Positions 17,387-27,392 of a stretch of 64,000 nucleotides of DNA are shown here, in pieces. Origin of the DNA: Rhodobacterales bacterium 52_120_T64 (GTDB lineage: Bacteria; Pseudomonadota; Alphaproteobacteria; Rhodobacterales; Rhodobacteraceae); NCBI GenBank assembly GCA_002162875.1, contig MABA01000011.1:62001-126000 (forward strand), read 5' to 3'. Under the pieces are notes generated by a model that did not search any database, was not told where the DNA came from, and was given only the letters and a program-made list of their open reading frames with translations. Made by a program: the position numbers and the translations under genes. How positions within the stretch are numbered: position 1 is the first letter of the stretch; each line of letters starts with the position of its first letter.

Positions 17387-19969
17387 CTAGCTTTCCACCA
17401 GAATACTGGCCTGTGCCGCCGCCAGTCGCGCAATCGGCACGCGGAAAGGCGAACACGATACATAATCGAAGCCCGCAACCTTGCAGAATCGAACGGAGGC
17501 CGGATCCCCCCCGTGTTCCCCGCACAATCCTAAAACCAAATCGCTATTGGCCTCGCGGCCTCGTTTGGCGGCCATCAACAGCAGTTCGCCAACGCCTTCA
17601 AGATCTAAGGTGTGAAACGGGTCTTCATGGAAAACGTCAAGGTTGATATAATCGCGCATGAAACGTCCCGCATCATCGCGCGACAGACCATAGGTCATCT
17701 GGGTCAGATCGTTGGTTCCAAAGCTGAGGAACGCACTGTTTTGCGCCAGATCACCGGCCCTAAGCGCGGCCCGTGGGGTTTCCACCATAACGCCTAGTTT
17801 GAATTTTAGCGCAACACCTTTTTCAGCCCGCACATCTTCGGCGACACGATCGACGCGGTGCTTTACCAATTCCACCTCTTTATTGGCAGAAACCAGCGGG
17901 ATCATAACTTCGGGTACAATTTCCTCGCCGGAACTTTTGGTGACTTCGGCGGCCGCCTCAAAAATCGCACGAGCCTGCATTTCGTAAATCTCGGGCATGG
18001 TCACACCAAGACGTACGCCGCGTTTACCCAGCATCGGGTTGAACTCTTTCAGATCCTCAGCACGCGCGATGACTTGACCGATGGGCAGATCCATCGCCTC
18101 GGCTAAATCCTGCATTTCTTCGCGGGAATGCGGCAGAAATTCATGCAGCGGCGGGTCCAGAAGACGGATCGTTACGGGAAGGCCACGCATAATTTCGAAC
18201 AGCTCGACAAAGTCGCTGCGCTGCATTGGCAATAACCGATCAAGTGAAGCACGGCGGTCGGCTTCGGAATTCGCAAGAATCATTTCGCGCATCACGGTGA
18301 TGCGATCTTCCTCAAAAAACATGTGTTCAGTACGACATAAGCCGATGCCATCGACCTTGAAAACCCGCGCAACCCGTGCATCCATCGGTGTGTCGGCGTT
18401 GGCACGCACACCGATCGTACGGGCTTCATCAGCCCATTCCATGACGGTAAGGAACGCCCCGCCCAGCTCTGGTTGGATCATCTTAGGGGCGCCGATCATG
18501 GCCTGTCCACGCGTACCATCAACGGTAATCACGTCGCCCTCGCGGAATTCCTGCCCGGTCAGCGTCATAATCGTGCGTTTCTGCAAGTTCAATTTCAAAT
18601 CACCCGCGCCAACGACACAAGGCAGTCCCAAACCGCGCGCGATCACCGCTGCGTGACTGGTCATTCCGCCGCGCACGGTCAAAACGCCTGCCGCCGAATG
18701 CATACCACGAATATCCTCCGGAGAGGTTTCAATCCGCACGAGGATACACGGCTCCTCTTGCGCCTCGGACGCCATCGCGGCCTCCGGCGAAAACACAATT
18801 TTGCCTGTCGCAGCACCCGGGCTGGCTGGCAATCCGGTGCCGAAAATATCGCGGGTTGCGTTCGGGTCTATCTGCGGGTGCAGATGTTCGACCAGATTGC
18901 GCGGTTCGATTCGTAACAGAGCCTCGTCCCGGCTGATGGCGTTTTGATCGGCCAAATCCACCGCGACACGCAATGACGCGCGCGCTGATCGTTTCGCAGG
19001 TGTTGCGTCCAATAGAAACACTTCGCCATTTTCAATCGTAAACTCAAACTGGAACGCATCGCCCATACCAGCCGCGGCGCGCATTCCGATGTCCTTCAGC
19101 GTTTCAATAACCTCGGGCGAGATCTCCTCCAACGACGGCGCGGATTGTCCCGCCTCCTCCCGTTCGATCTTGGTAATCATATGCGGCGTGCGCAGCCCCA
19201 TCAACGCGTCCTGCCCTTGCGATTGCGGCAAAAACCGCCCCCAAATCCGCGCGCGCCCGGTTTTTTCGTCCACCATCTGCACGAAACCGGAACCACTGTG
19301 ATCACCGACCCCCAACGCCATTTTCTGCACTACAATAGACAACCCCGCGTCCTCTGGCGCCCCCTTGGCGAGCCGCAAGATTCTGGCCGTTGGCCCATTC
19401 CAAGCCTTCGCCATCGACCGGATCACACCATGCAATTGCACCGTCGGGTCTTGCGGGAACGGCGTGCCAATCTCTTCTTCGTAAAGTGCTTTGCAGTTGG
19501 CCAGCATAGAGCTTAAATCGGCGTCCGAGAGTTCCTCCTCGCTGTCCACATCAGCCAGTTTCAACTGATCATAATAGAGGTTTTCGAAATATTCTGGGTC
19601 CAGATGCTCGACACTCACGCCATAGCTCTGGATAAAACGGCGATACAGGTCCATCGCCCCACGCACACCGATTTTGCGGTTTTGCGCTTTCACAAAGTCA
19701 TCCGTCATCCCTATATTCAAAATCGCATTCGGCCCCCCCCAATCGAGGTTCTCGGGACTGGAGCGCACAGACAACAACCCGCCGGACGTTAATTCCTTGG
19801 GCAATTCTGGAACCGCCTCGCCATTGGCGATGGCCTGAACCGTGGTGCTCGACAGGATCACACCATCAGGCACGGGCAGGCCAAGTTTGACCATCAGCGC
19901 CAAACGCGCCCCGCGTGCGCCAAAAGTTTTGGCCATAACTTCGGTGTCGGAATTCAGACGAATGCTCAT
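17387..19969 (-). CDS. ppdK: Pyruvate, phosphate dikinase
   Basis: Interconverts pyruvate + ATP + Pi and PEP + AMP + PPi, a gluconeogenic entry point. It has an N-terminal ATP-grasp nucleotide domain, the central phosphohistidine domain with H439 in GGMTSHAAVIARGLG, and the C-terminal PEP/pyruvate barrel with C816 in GLCGEHGGDP. The length of 860 residues is slightly below the usual 875-900, with the shortage in the N-terminal domain. It follows glyS by 70 bases in the same direction, the usual order in Rhodobacteraceae. Confidence 0.95.
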   Translation of the reverse strand: MSIRLNSDTEVMAKTFGARGARLALMVKLGLPVPDGVILSSTTVQAIANGEAVPELPKELTSGGLLSVRSSPENLDWGGPNAILNIGMTDDFVKAQNRKIGVRGAMDLYRRFIQSYGVSVEHLDPEYFENLYYDQLKLADVDSEEELSDADLSSMLANCKALYEEEIGTPFPQDPTVQLHGVIRSMAKAWNGPTARILRLAKGAPEDAGLSIVVQKMALGVGDHSGSGFVQMVDEKTGRARIWGRFLPQSQGQDALMGLRTPHMITKIEREEAGQSAPSLEEISPEVIETLKDIGMRAAAGMGDAFQFEFTIENGEVFLLDATPAKRSARASLRVAVDLADQNAISRDEALLRIEPRNLVEHLHPQIDPNATRDIFGTGLPASPGAATGKIVFSPEAAMASEAQEEPCILVRIETSPEDIRGMHSAAGVLTVRGGMTSHAAVIARGLGLPCVVGAGDLKLNLQKRTIMTLTGQEFREGDVITVDGTRGQAMIGAPKMIQPELGGAFLTVMEWADEARTIGVRANADTPMDARVARVFKVDGIGLCRTEHMFFEEDRITVMREMILANSEADRRASLDRLLPMQRSDFVELFEIMRGLPVTIRLLDPPLHEFLPHSREEMQDLAEAMDLPIGQVIARAEDLKEFNPMLGKRGVRLGVTMPEIYEMQARAIFEAAAEVTKSSGEEIVPEVMIPLVSANKEVELVKHRVDRVAEDVRAEKGVALKFKLGVMVETPRAALRAGDLAQNSAFLSFGTNDLTQMTYGLSRDDAGRFMRDYINLDVFHEDPFHTLDLEGVGELLLMAAKRGREANSDLVLGLCGEHGGDPASVRFCKVAGFDYVSCSPFRVPIARLAAAQASILVES

Positions 19970-20039
19970 AACGGCTCCTGCGTATCTTGCAGTGCAGCAT
20001 AGCTATGCGTTCGCGTTTGGCAATTAGAACCTTGCGACG

Positions 20040-22340
20040 CTACCCGTTAAGAGCAGAAAATATCGCGACCTTGTGCATGACCACCCTGATACGGTTCAGC
20101 AGACACAGACGGTTGCGACGCACAATCTGGTTACCCGAGTTCACCTGCGTGCTATCGAAAAACGCATCAATCGGGGAACGAAGGTTGGCCATGGCGGCCA
20201 TCGCTGCCGAAAAATCCTCGGCATCGAGCGCGGTTGATATCGCCACCTCTCCTGCATCAAGGGCTGCAAACAAGGCTTTTTCCTCGGCGCTCTCGGCAAA
20301 CCGAATTTCAGGCTCGCCCTCGTAAGACACACCGTCTTTCTTCTCTTCCGCCGCCAGAATGTTGTTGGCGCGCTTGTATCCCTGCAACAGGTTTACCCCA
20401 TCATCAGTATTCACAAACGCTTGGAGAGCAGTCACACGATTAACCAAAAGCGTGAGGTCGTCGTTATTTGGCATAGCAAGGCAAGCATCGATAACATCAT
20501 GCGTGATGCCTTGGGCTTTTAGATAGACTTTCAGGCGGTCGTGGAAGAAGGCAATGAGATTTCCCCGTGCCGGAATGAAGTGGTCACGCCACTCTGTTCC
20601 ACTTTTTTGAATTCTATACATTTCAGCGAGGTTTTTTGCCGAGGTACGAATGTGTCTTTCTTTGATTTGAAGTGGTATTGCGTCATTAATGTTTTGTGCA
20701 TCTTTACCTCCCCGAGTGCCGACAAGATCAACCAACTCTTCTGACACACGAACACCTTGTTCATAGTCATTTAAAATTGAAACATAAACTTTGCGCTCAA
20801 GTGCATCGAGTGTTGGTTGGCGATGCTCTTCAAATCCGTCCTCGATTCGATCTGAAAGACCGAATCTCACGCTATTCTCCAATATCAACCGAATAACCCC
20901 TAGCGCAGCCCGCCGCAGCGCAAACGGATCCTTTGACCCCGTAGGCTTCTCGTCAATCGCCCAAAAACCCGTCAGCGTATCAATCTTGTCCGCCAGTGCC
21001 ACAGCAATCGAAACCGCTTCACTCGGCACATCATCCGATGGTCCAAGCGGCGAGTAATGCATCTCGCAAGCATTCGCCACTTCTTGGGGCAAACCAGCCG
21101 CCTGTGCATAATACCGCCCCATCAGGCCTTGCAGTTCGGGGAACTCATAGACCATTTCAGACGACAAATCCGCTTTGGCAATTTTCGCCGCTTGTTCGGC
21201 CATGTCTGCGTCCGCGCCAACAATCGGTGCAATCTCGCGAGCCAGTGCCGCAATCCGACCAATCCGTTGTGCTTGCGTGCCCAACTTGTTGTGGAACGTA
21301 ACGTTTTCCAGCTTCACAGCCATGTCTTCCAACGAAACCCGCAGGTCGTTTTCCCAGAAGAACTTCGCATCTGACAACCGCGCGAACAGCACCTTTTGAT
21401 TGCCCGCCAGAATGGTCGCGCCGTTATCCGCAGTCTCGCGGTTCGCCACAGTGATAAACTTTTCGATGCGGCCAGATTTCGTATTCCGCACACTAAAAAA
21501 CTTCTGATGCTCGCGCATAGAGGTTTGCAATACTTCCGGCGGCAACCCCATAAAGTCCTCGGCAATGTCACCCATCAACACAACGGGCCACTCAACCAGT
21601 CCAGCCACCTCGGCCAGCAAACCAGCGTCTTCAACCACCTCAAGCCCTTGCGCGAATGCCAGATTTGTTGCATCCGCCCATATGGATTCAGCACGATCCT
21701 CGGCGTTCAAAATCACGCCCGCCGCTTTCAACTTGGCCTCGTAATCCTCGAACGAGGAAACGGCAAACCGCCCGTTCCCCATAAACCGATGCCCCTCGGT
21801 GGTATCGCCAGAGACAATTCCGTCGATCTCAAACGGCACAACTTCAGCACCTTCTGATTTGCTTAAAATACTCAAAATCGAATGCATAGGCCGCACCCAA
21901 CGCAAAGTTCCGGCACCCCAACGCATTGCCTTTGGCCATGGGAACTTGCGGATCGTGGCCTCGACCACCTCGGCGATAACATCGCTGGCCGTACGTCCCG
22001 GTTTCTCGATCACCGCCACGTAAAACTGACCCTTTTTATCATCCCGAACCGTCAAATCATCCAGCGTCAAACCAGCCCCGCGCAAGAACCCTTCGATCGC
22101 CCGTTCAGGCGCACCCACGCGCGGACCTTTGCGTTCTTCGCGCAATGTCGGAGATTCCTCTAGAACGCCAATCACACTCAAACACAACCGCCGAGGGGTC
22201 GCGAAAGCTGCCGCGGATTCATATGTAATCCCCGCCTCGACCATGCCGTCGGTGACGAGCTTCTTCAAATCCGCAGCAGCGCGCTTTTGCATCCGTGCTG
22301 GGATTTCCTCGGAGAAGATTTCAAGCAGAAGATCGGCCAT
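20040..22340 (-). CDS. glyS: Glycyl-tRNA synthetase beta subunit, with an AT-rich insertion
   Basis: Beta chain of the alpha2-beta2 glycyl-tRNA synthetase, carrying tRNA-binding and HD-like domains. The start at 22340 gives MADLLLEIFSEEIPARMQ, the conserved opening; the C-terminus has FHDRLKVYLKAQGITHDVIDACLA. The protein is 766 residues, longer than the roughly 690 expected. Residues about 510-594 (DNA 20560-20810) are visibly AT-richer than the flanks, use different codons and do not resemble the family, so this is an in-frame insertion. It lies 2 bases after DUF6446 and upstream of ppdK. Confidence 0.94.
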   Translation of the reverse strand: MADLLLEIFSEEIPARMQKRAAADLKKLVTDGMVEAGITYESAAAFATPRRLCLSVIGVLEESPTLREERKGPRVGAPERAIEGFLRGAGLTLDDLTVRDDKKGQFYVAVIEKPGRTASDVIAEVVEATIRKFPWPKAMRWGAGTLRWVRPMHSILSILSKSEGAEVVPFEIDGIVSGDTTEGHRFMGNGRFAVSSFEDYEAKLKAAGVILNAEDRAESIWADATNLAFAQGLEVVEDAGLLAEVAGLVEWPVVLMGDIAEDFMGLPPEVLQTSMREHQKFFSVRNTKSGRIEKFITVANRETADNGATILAGNQKVLFARLSDAKFFWENDLRVSLEDMAVKLENVTFHNKLGTQAQRIGRIAALAREIAPIVGADADMAEQAAKIAKADLSSEMVYEFPELQGLMGRYYAQAAGLPQEVANACEMHYSPLGPSDDVPSEAVSIAVALADKIDTLTGFWAIDEKPTGSKDPFALRRAALGVIRLILENSVRFGLSDRIEDGFEEHRQPTLDALERKVYVSILNDYEQGVRVSEELVDLVGTRGGKDAQNINDAIPLQIKERHIRTSAKNLAEMYRIQKSGTEWRDHFIPARGNLIAFFHDRLKVYLKAQGITHDVIDACLAMPNNDDLTLLVNRVTALQAFVNTDDGVNLLQGYKRANNILAAEEKKDGVSYEGEPEIRFAESAEEKALFAALDAGEVAISTALDAEDFSAAMAAMANLRSPIDAFFDSTQVNSGNQIVRRNRLCLLNRIRVVMHKVAIFSALNG

Positions 22341-22342
22341 GA

Positions 22343-22783
22343 TTATTCCTGATACTTTTCGTTCAATTGACGCCATTCATAGGCGCGTCCATCGGGGTAA
22401 ACCGCAATTAGGCGATCAATCCCGTCTTTTTCGTTTTCTGCCGCAAGGTAGGCTACCGCCCGCCCCACATCGAGGTCGGTCTGAAGTTCCCCGACATTAT
22501 AACACTTGAACCACTTGGGCGCCGAAAGCGGAACCGCAGTGACGCCTTGCACCAAGCCTTCAAAATCCGCTGGCGTGACCGTAAAGCATCCACGCAGCTT
22601 CAAGCCGGAACTTGTCGCGTCAATGCCCTCGTAATTCGAAACGGCAATCGTGTGCTCCTGCACGGTGATCTCGGTCACGTCGTTAACCTTATCGTAATAC
22701 GCATACACAAGCGCGTAATAGAGGCCGATGCCAAATATTACAGCAAAGCCAACGAACCCGATTGCAAATACCTTGCCGTTCAT
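22343..22783 (-). CDS. DUF6446-type single-pass membrane protein
   Basis: A 146-residue protein with one N-terminal transmembrane helix (about residues 4-27) and a periplasmic domain containing two cysteines (LRGCFTVTP and WFKCYNVG) that may form a disulfide. I recognise the family as one found between glyQ and glyS in Rhodobacteraceae; its function is unknown. The ATG at 22783 overlaps the glyQ stop and its own stop is 2 bases from glyS, so it must be translated with both synthetase subunits. Confidence 0.8.
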   Translation of the reverse strand: MNGKVFAIGFVGFAVIFGIGLYYALVYAYYDKVNDVTEITVQEHTIAVSNYEGIDATSSGLKLRGCFTVTPADFEGLVQGVTAVPLSAPKWFKCYNVGELQTDLDVGRAVAYLAAENEKDGIDRLIAVYPDGRAYEWRQLNEKYQE

Positions 22784-23706
22784 GCGCGCCCTGCCGCCGT
22801 CAAAACAAACGCGTCCGCGCAAGATTTGGTTAACGCCCGCACGCGCCCGATATAGGCTTGGCGTTCAGTCACAGAAATCACACCACGCGCGTCCAAAAGA
22901 TTGAACATGTGGCTGGCCTTGATTGCCTGATCATAGGCAGGATGAACCATGATAATCTCGCGGCCAGTTTTGGGATCAACCGTCGGGGCCGCCAAAATGC
23001 GGGCGCACTCAGCCTCCGCATCCACAAAGTGTTCCAACAGTTTGTCCGTGTCCGCCACATCAAAATTCCAACGTGAGTATTCCTGCTCGGTTTGCAAGAA
23101 AATATCACCATAACTTATCGGAGTTGCCGACTGCGGGTCGTTGAACGGCATTTCCATAACGTGATCGACACCCAGCACATACATCGCGAGGCGCTCCAGA
23201 CCATAAGTCAGCTCGCCCGAAACGGGATTACAGTCCTGCCCGCCGACTTGCTGGAAATATGTGAACTGGCTGACTTCCATGCCATCACACCAGACTTCCC
23301 AGCCAAGGCCCCAAGCGCCGAGCGTCGGGGATTCCCAATCGTCTTCGACAAACCGGATATCGTGCAGTTCCATATCAATGCCGATGGCCTCAAGCGAACC
23401 AAGATACAGCTCCTGCAAATCCGGTGGGCTAGGCTTGATGATAACCTGATATTGATAGAAATGTTGAAGGCGGTTGGGATTTTCACCATATCGCCCATCA
23501 GTCGGCCTGCGCGAAGGTTGCACGTATGCAGCCGCCCAGGGTTTTGGCCCCAAGCACCGTAGCGTGGTGGCCGGGTGGAACGTACCAGCGCCCACTTCCA
23601 TATCGTAGGGTTGCAGGATCGCGCAGCCCTTTGAGGCCCAGTAATTCTGGAGCCGCAGGAGTATATCCTGAAAGGAACGGGGTTTACCTGCGGTTTCGGT
23701 GTTCAT
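22780..23706 (-). CDS. glyQ: Glycyl-tRNA synthetase alpha subunit
   Basis: Catalytic class II synthetase chain that activates glycine; works with GlyS. The opening [42 protein letters not shown] is the conserved glycyl-adenylate site region, and the motif [26 protein letters not shown] follows. The length of 308 residues is standard. First gene of the glyQ-DUF6446-glyS-ppdK run. The 61-base gap to the PLP decarboxylase holds no obvious terminator. Confidence 0.97.
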   Translation of the reverse strand: MNTETAGKPRSFQDILLRLQNYWASKGCAILQPYDMEVGAGTFHPATTLRCLGPKPWAAAYVQPSRRPTDGRYGENPNRLQHFYQYQVIIKPSPPDLQELYLGSLEAIGIDMELHDIRFVEDDWESPTLGAWGLGWEVWCDGMEVSQFTYFQQVGGQDCNPVSGELTYGLERLAMYVLGVDHVMEMPFNDPQSATPISYGDIFLQTEQEYSRWNFDVADTDKLLEHFVDAEAECARILAAPTVDPKTGREIIMVHPAYDQAIKASHMFNLLDARGVISVTERQAYIGRVRALTKSCADAFVLTAAGRA

Positions 23707-23767
23707 AGCGGCCTCGGGTATATTGGCTAAACGGTTGCGGCCTCAATACGGAATGTGACCGTGGGGG

Positions 23768-25186
23768 TCAATTGGACAGTTCGTATCCCAAGCGTAGAAT
23801 TTCCGCCAATGTTACATCAATGTCTGCCTGTGTGGTGCGGTGATTGGCAATACACATGCGGATGACGGTTTGACCATTGATGATCGTGCTCGAGGGGGCC
23901 GCGATTCCGCGGGTTTGCAGCTCCATCACGATTTCATCGTTAATGTCGACGCGCGCGGATTTATAAGAGAAACACACTATGTTCAGCGCAACGGGCGCGC
24001 ATAACTCCAACTGCGGCTCCACGGCGATCTTCCGGCCCAATTTTTGCGCTAGCTCACAGTTGTGATTGATCGAAGCACCAAGCTTGTCGGCCCCGTGTTC
24101 CATCAACACCGACCACACTTTCAATGCCCGAAACCCACGGGATAATTCAGGACCGTAATCGGTTGGCCAGGGCCCACCGGCTGCCAACCCGCGCTTTTGC
24201 CCTGCCAGATATTCGGCTTGCATCATAAAACTACGCAAATGATCCGCACCGTTGCGGATCAACACAAAGCCCACCGCATAATTAACATGCCACCATTTGT
24301 GGAAATCAAACGCCAGCGAGTCCGCGCGGGTAATACCGTTAAGGCGTGGTCGCATTTCTTCGGATAGCATCAAGCTCGCACCGAACGCGCCATCGATATG
24401 AAACCAGATATCCTCAACACCCGCGATGTCGGCGATAGCGTCCAGATCGTCTATCGCGCCGACGTTTACGCTGCCGGCTGTTCCAACAATGCAAAACGGT
24501 GTCTTCCCTGCGGATTTATCGGCTGCAATCGCGGCCTTTAGCGCTGGAATGTCCATTTCAAAGTTTTCACCCACGCCAATAAGGCGCAACGCATCTGTGC
24601 CCAAGCCCAACAAATCAAACGCGCGTGCGACGCAGTTATGCGTCTGAACCGACGTGTACCCAACCAGTTCGACCACCCCTTGCCCAGCTTGTTGATTGGC
24701 AAACGCCAGCTTCACATCGCGCGCGACTTTTAGCGCAACCACCGTCGCCATAGAAGTCCCGGAAACGACTAGACCACTAGCGCCTGCAGGAAATTCGAAA
24801 AGTGCTCGCACCCAATCGATAACCTGATTTTCGACGTATATCGCCCCGTGATCCCTACCGCCAAGGTTGGCGTTCATCGCGGCGGCGGCGATGTCGGCTA
24901 CGACGCCGCCAGGCGTGCCTGCTCCGTGTACCCAGCCAAAAAACCGTGGATGCGTATTACCCAAACCGTAGGGCAACAACGACTGAACAGCCTGCTGCGT
25001 CCGTGCGACACCGATGCCTTCACGCGGCAGGTCAACCTTTAAGGATTGCTTAAGATTATCCGGAAACGGGTTCCAGACCGGTCCTTCGGTTGCCGCCTGC
25101 ATTTTATCTAACGCTGCATCGAGCATATCATGGGCTGACGCGCGAAGACCCTCCCAGTTTTCAGGGTCTAGGGAGGTATTCGGCAA
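23768..25186 (-). CDS. PLP-dependent decarboxylase (group II, aromatic/aspartate type)
   Basis: Member of the pyridoxal-dependent decarboxylase family that includes aromatic-L-amino-acid, glutamate and aspartate decarboxylases. The Schiff-base lysine is K297 in FDFHKWWHVNYAVGF, and the cofactor-binding WFHIDGAFGAS is present. The substrate cannot be assigned. I chose TTG at 25186 because GGAG lies 8 bases upstream and MPNTSLDPENWEGLR fits relatives; an ATG at 25222 inside the trkH 3' end is the alternative. It follows trkH directly and is probably co-transcribed with it. Confidence 0.85.
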   Translation of the reverse strand: MPNTSLDPENWEGLRASAHDMLDAALDKMQAATEGPVWNPFPDNLKQSLKVDLPREGIGVARTQQAVQSLLPYGLGNTHPRFFGWVHGAGTPGGVVADIAAAAMNANLGGRDHGAIYVENQVIDWVRALFEFPAGASGLVVSGTSMATVVALKVARDVKLAFANQQAGQGVVELVGYTSVQTHNCVARAFDLLGLGTDALRLIGVGENFEMDIPALKAAIAADKSAGKTPFCIVGTAGSVNVGAIDDLDAIADIAGVEDIWFHIDGAFGASLMLSEEMRPRLNGITRADSLAFDFHKWWHVNYAVGFVLIRNGADHLRSFMMQAEYLAGQKRGLAAGGPWPTDYGPELSRGFRALKVWSVLMEHGADKLGASINHNCELAQKLGRKIAVEPQLELCAPVALNIVCFSYKSARVDINDEIVMELQTRGIAAPSSTIINGQTVIRMCIANHRTTQADIDVTLAEILRLGYELSN

Positions 25187-25187
25187 T

Positions 25188-26636
25188 TTAATGTCTCCAG
25201 AAAGCAAATGAGAACAATACATAGACCGCCATTAGCTCCAACCGACCGATAAGCATCGCAGCACTCAGAACCCATTTGGCGGCATCCGGTAACCCTGCAA
25301 AATTGCCCGTCGGTCCGATCTGATGACCAAGCCCCGGCCCTACGTTGGCCAATGCCGTAGCCGCGCCGGTAATCGCGGTCACGGCGTCCAATCCCAGCAT
25401 GCCAAGGATGACAGCCAAAGTTGCTAGGGTTAGCATGAAGGCGACGAAAAAACCTGTCACCGAGCTCATGATGTCTTCGCCCACGCGGCGGCCTTGATAG
25501 CGCGGTGTGAAGACTCCGTTAGGGCTGTGGATTTTCTGAATTTGGCTGCGGATCGCCGCGACCAACAGTTGGAAACGGAAAATCTTGATCGAACAGCATG
25601 TCGATCCCGCGCAGCCCCCGACCAACCCCATCAAGAAGAACAACATCACCGGGAAAGCCCCCCAAACACCGTAATCAGCGCTGGCGTATCCGGTTCCTGT
25701 AAGGATGGACGTGACGTTGAACAAAGTTTGACGGAACGTACCTGCCGTATCTCCGCTCGCGTTGAAATAGCGATAGGCCGCCATACTGATAACCAGAAAG
25801 GCCCAAAACCCGAGGAAAGCCCAAACTTGAGAATCTTTGAAAAGCGGCTTCGTGCTACCATTCAACATTTGCACATAACGGATGAACGGCAAGCTGGCGA
25901 GGATCATAAACGTAGTGGCAACGTATTCGGTGGCATCACTGAACCCCGCGAAAGAGTCGTCGTAATTCGCAAACCCGCCGGTGGCAACGGTGGTTAGTGC
26001 GTGCACAGTCGCATCGAATAGATCCATGCCAACTGCGCCGTAAGACGCGATGCAGGTTATGGTTAACACAAGGTATACTATGGAAATAGAGGTCGCGATT
26101 TCAGCTGCTCGCGGCAGGACTTTGCCAATGGTATCGAATCCCTCTGACCGGAAAATTTGCATACCGCCAACTTTTAGCGTCGGCAGGAAAGCCATGGCCA
26201 CGACGATGATACCAACCCCGCCGAACCATTGCATCAACCCGCGCCACAACAATGTGCCTTCGGGCAAGGTGTGCAGTTGGGTGAAAACGGTTGACCCCGT
26301 GGTGGTCAGGCCGGACATAGCCTCGAAAAATGCGTCCGTGTAGGTGGCATTGGGTTCCCCAAGCCAGAAAGGAAGCGCGCCGAAGATGGGAAGTACCAGC
26401 CAGCTTAGCGTCGTTAACAGGAACGTCTGTTGAATGGTTAACGTGTTAAGCGAGGCGTTCGCTGTTGCCAATGCCATCAGACTGCCCGCCACGACGGTAA
26501 TCATAGCACTTAGGGCAAAATTACCTGCATCGGGGTTTCCATACGCAAAGTCGACGCCGAAGGGGACCAGCATAGTTACGCCCAACACGCCGACCAAAAG
26601 GCCAATAATATATCCGACTGGTCTTAGATCGATCAT
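25188..26636 (-). CDS. trkH: TrkH-family potassium uptake protein
   Basis: Inner-membrane K+ channel subunit that normally works with the TrkA regulatory ring. It has 482 residues with repeated membrane-pore-membrane units; selectivity-filter-like glycines occur in GLTTTGSTVF, VATGGFANYDDS, TGTGYASADYG and ANVGPGLGHQIGPTGNF. No trkA lies nearby. The 3' end abuts the PLP decarboxylase. K+ uptake plus an amino-acid decarboxylase may both serve ionic or pH stress, but that is only suggested by position. Confidence 0.92.
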   Translation of the reverse strand: MIDLRPVGYIIGLLVGVLGVTMLVPFGVDFAYGNPDAGNFALSAMITVVAGSLMALATANASLNTLTIQQTFLLTTLSWLVLPIFGALPFWLGEPNATYTDAFFEAMSGLTTTGSTVFTQLHTLPEGTLLWRGLMQWFGGVGIIVVAMAFLPTLKVGGMQIFRSEGFDTIGKVLPRAAEIATSISIVYLVLTITCIASYGAVGMDLFDATVHALTTVATGGFANYDDSFAGFSDATEYVATTFMILASLPFIRYVQMLNGSTKPLFKDSQVWAFLGFWAFLVISMAAYRYFNASGDTAGTFRQTLFNVTSILTGTGYASADYGVWGAFPVMLFFLMGLVGGCAGSTCCSIKIFRFQLLVAAIRSQIQKIHSPNGVFTPRYQGRRVGEDIMSSVTGFFVAFMLTLATLAVILGMLGLDAVTAITGAATALANVGPGLGHQIGPTGNFAGLPDAAKWVLSAAMLIGRLELMAVYVLFSFAFWRH

Positions 26637-26673
26637 AGCGCAAGGCTTGGCCTGTGCACATCAAACTGTCAAG

Positions 26674-27390
26674 TTAGCAATTCATATCGGGCGATATCGG
26701 TTGCGGTCGGCGAAATAGGACTCTTAAGTTGCGTTTCACCAGATTTTCCCAAAATAATCTAGGGAGACCTTGTAGAAAATCCATCCCCGCGCCTTCGCCT
26801 GCGTTTTTCAAAGTTGCAATGCCAATCGAAGGGGTCGCGGGCAAAAACATGCCCATTCCGGGCGCAGGTTTACCAGCCTTGAGGTTTACAAGTGCTCGCC
26901 CCGTGGCGGTTGGATTATTCCAGTCGGAATAATACACAACGCAGTGTTTTTTGTTGATAATGAACACTGCATTCGGGAAGCTGCCATAGGCGACGTGGGC
27001 GTGGCCCTCCAGATCGTCGATTAAGATCGTACGACCTTCGCCATCCTCGAACTGTAAAGCGCGGGCGTTTGCTAGCTTACCTTCAGCGTCTTCATGCTTG
27101 GAACGTGCTTCACCCGGATGCGCTTCGCGAACGTACATGATGGCGAAACTTGTGTGAGGGTAATCGTCAGTCAAGGTTTTCATCTTGCCGCGACGACTTT
27201 GGTACAGCGGACAGGTGATGGAGCCTATTTCCAAAACCAGAAAGTCTCCAGCAAAATCGAGCAGTTGCCGGCGCGCACCGTCTGTCGTTTGCATCGGAAA
27301 ATCTTGCGCTTTTCGCCCCACCGCCGGTCCCTGAAAATTGTCGAGCGTGTAATGGCTCGTTGAAAAACGATCGTAGTTATATTCGGTCAT
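26674..27390 (-). CDS. Thioredoxin-fold protein related to iodothyronine deiodinases
   Basis: A 238-residue cytosolic protein with a thioredoxin-like core. Around C60 the motif FLVLEIGSITCPLYQSRRGKM resembles the EFGSxTUPPF active site of deiodinase-family proteins, with cysteine in the selenocysteine position and no second nearby cysteine. The following FAIMYVREAHP also fits that family. Bacterial relatives have unknown substrates; a peroxiredoxin-like redox role is possible. It begins 2 bases after the MarR regulator's stop, so the two form an operon. The C-terminal 60 residues have no recognisable features. Confidence 0.72.
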   Translation of the reverse strand: MTEYNYDRFSTSHYTLDNFQGPAVGRKAQDFPMQTTDGARRQLLDFAGDFLVLEIGSITCPLYQSRRGKMKTLTDDYPHTSFAIMYVREAHPGEARSKHEDAEGKLANARALQFEDGEGRTILIDDLEGHAHVAYGSFPNAVFIINKKHCVVYYSDWNNPTATGRALVNLKAGKPAPGMGMFLPATPSIGIATLKNAGEGAGMDFLQGLPRLFWENLVKRNLRVLFRRPQPISPDMNC

Positions 27391-27392
27391 TG

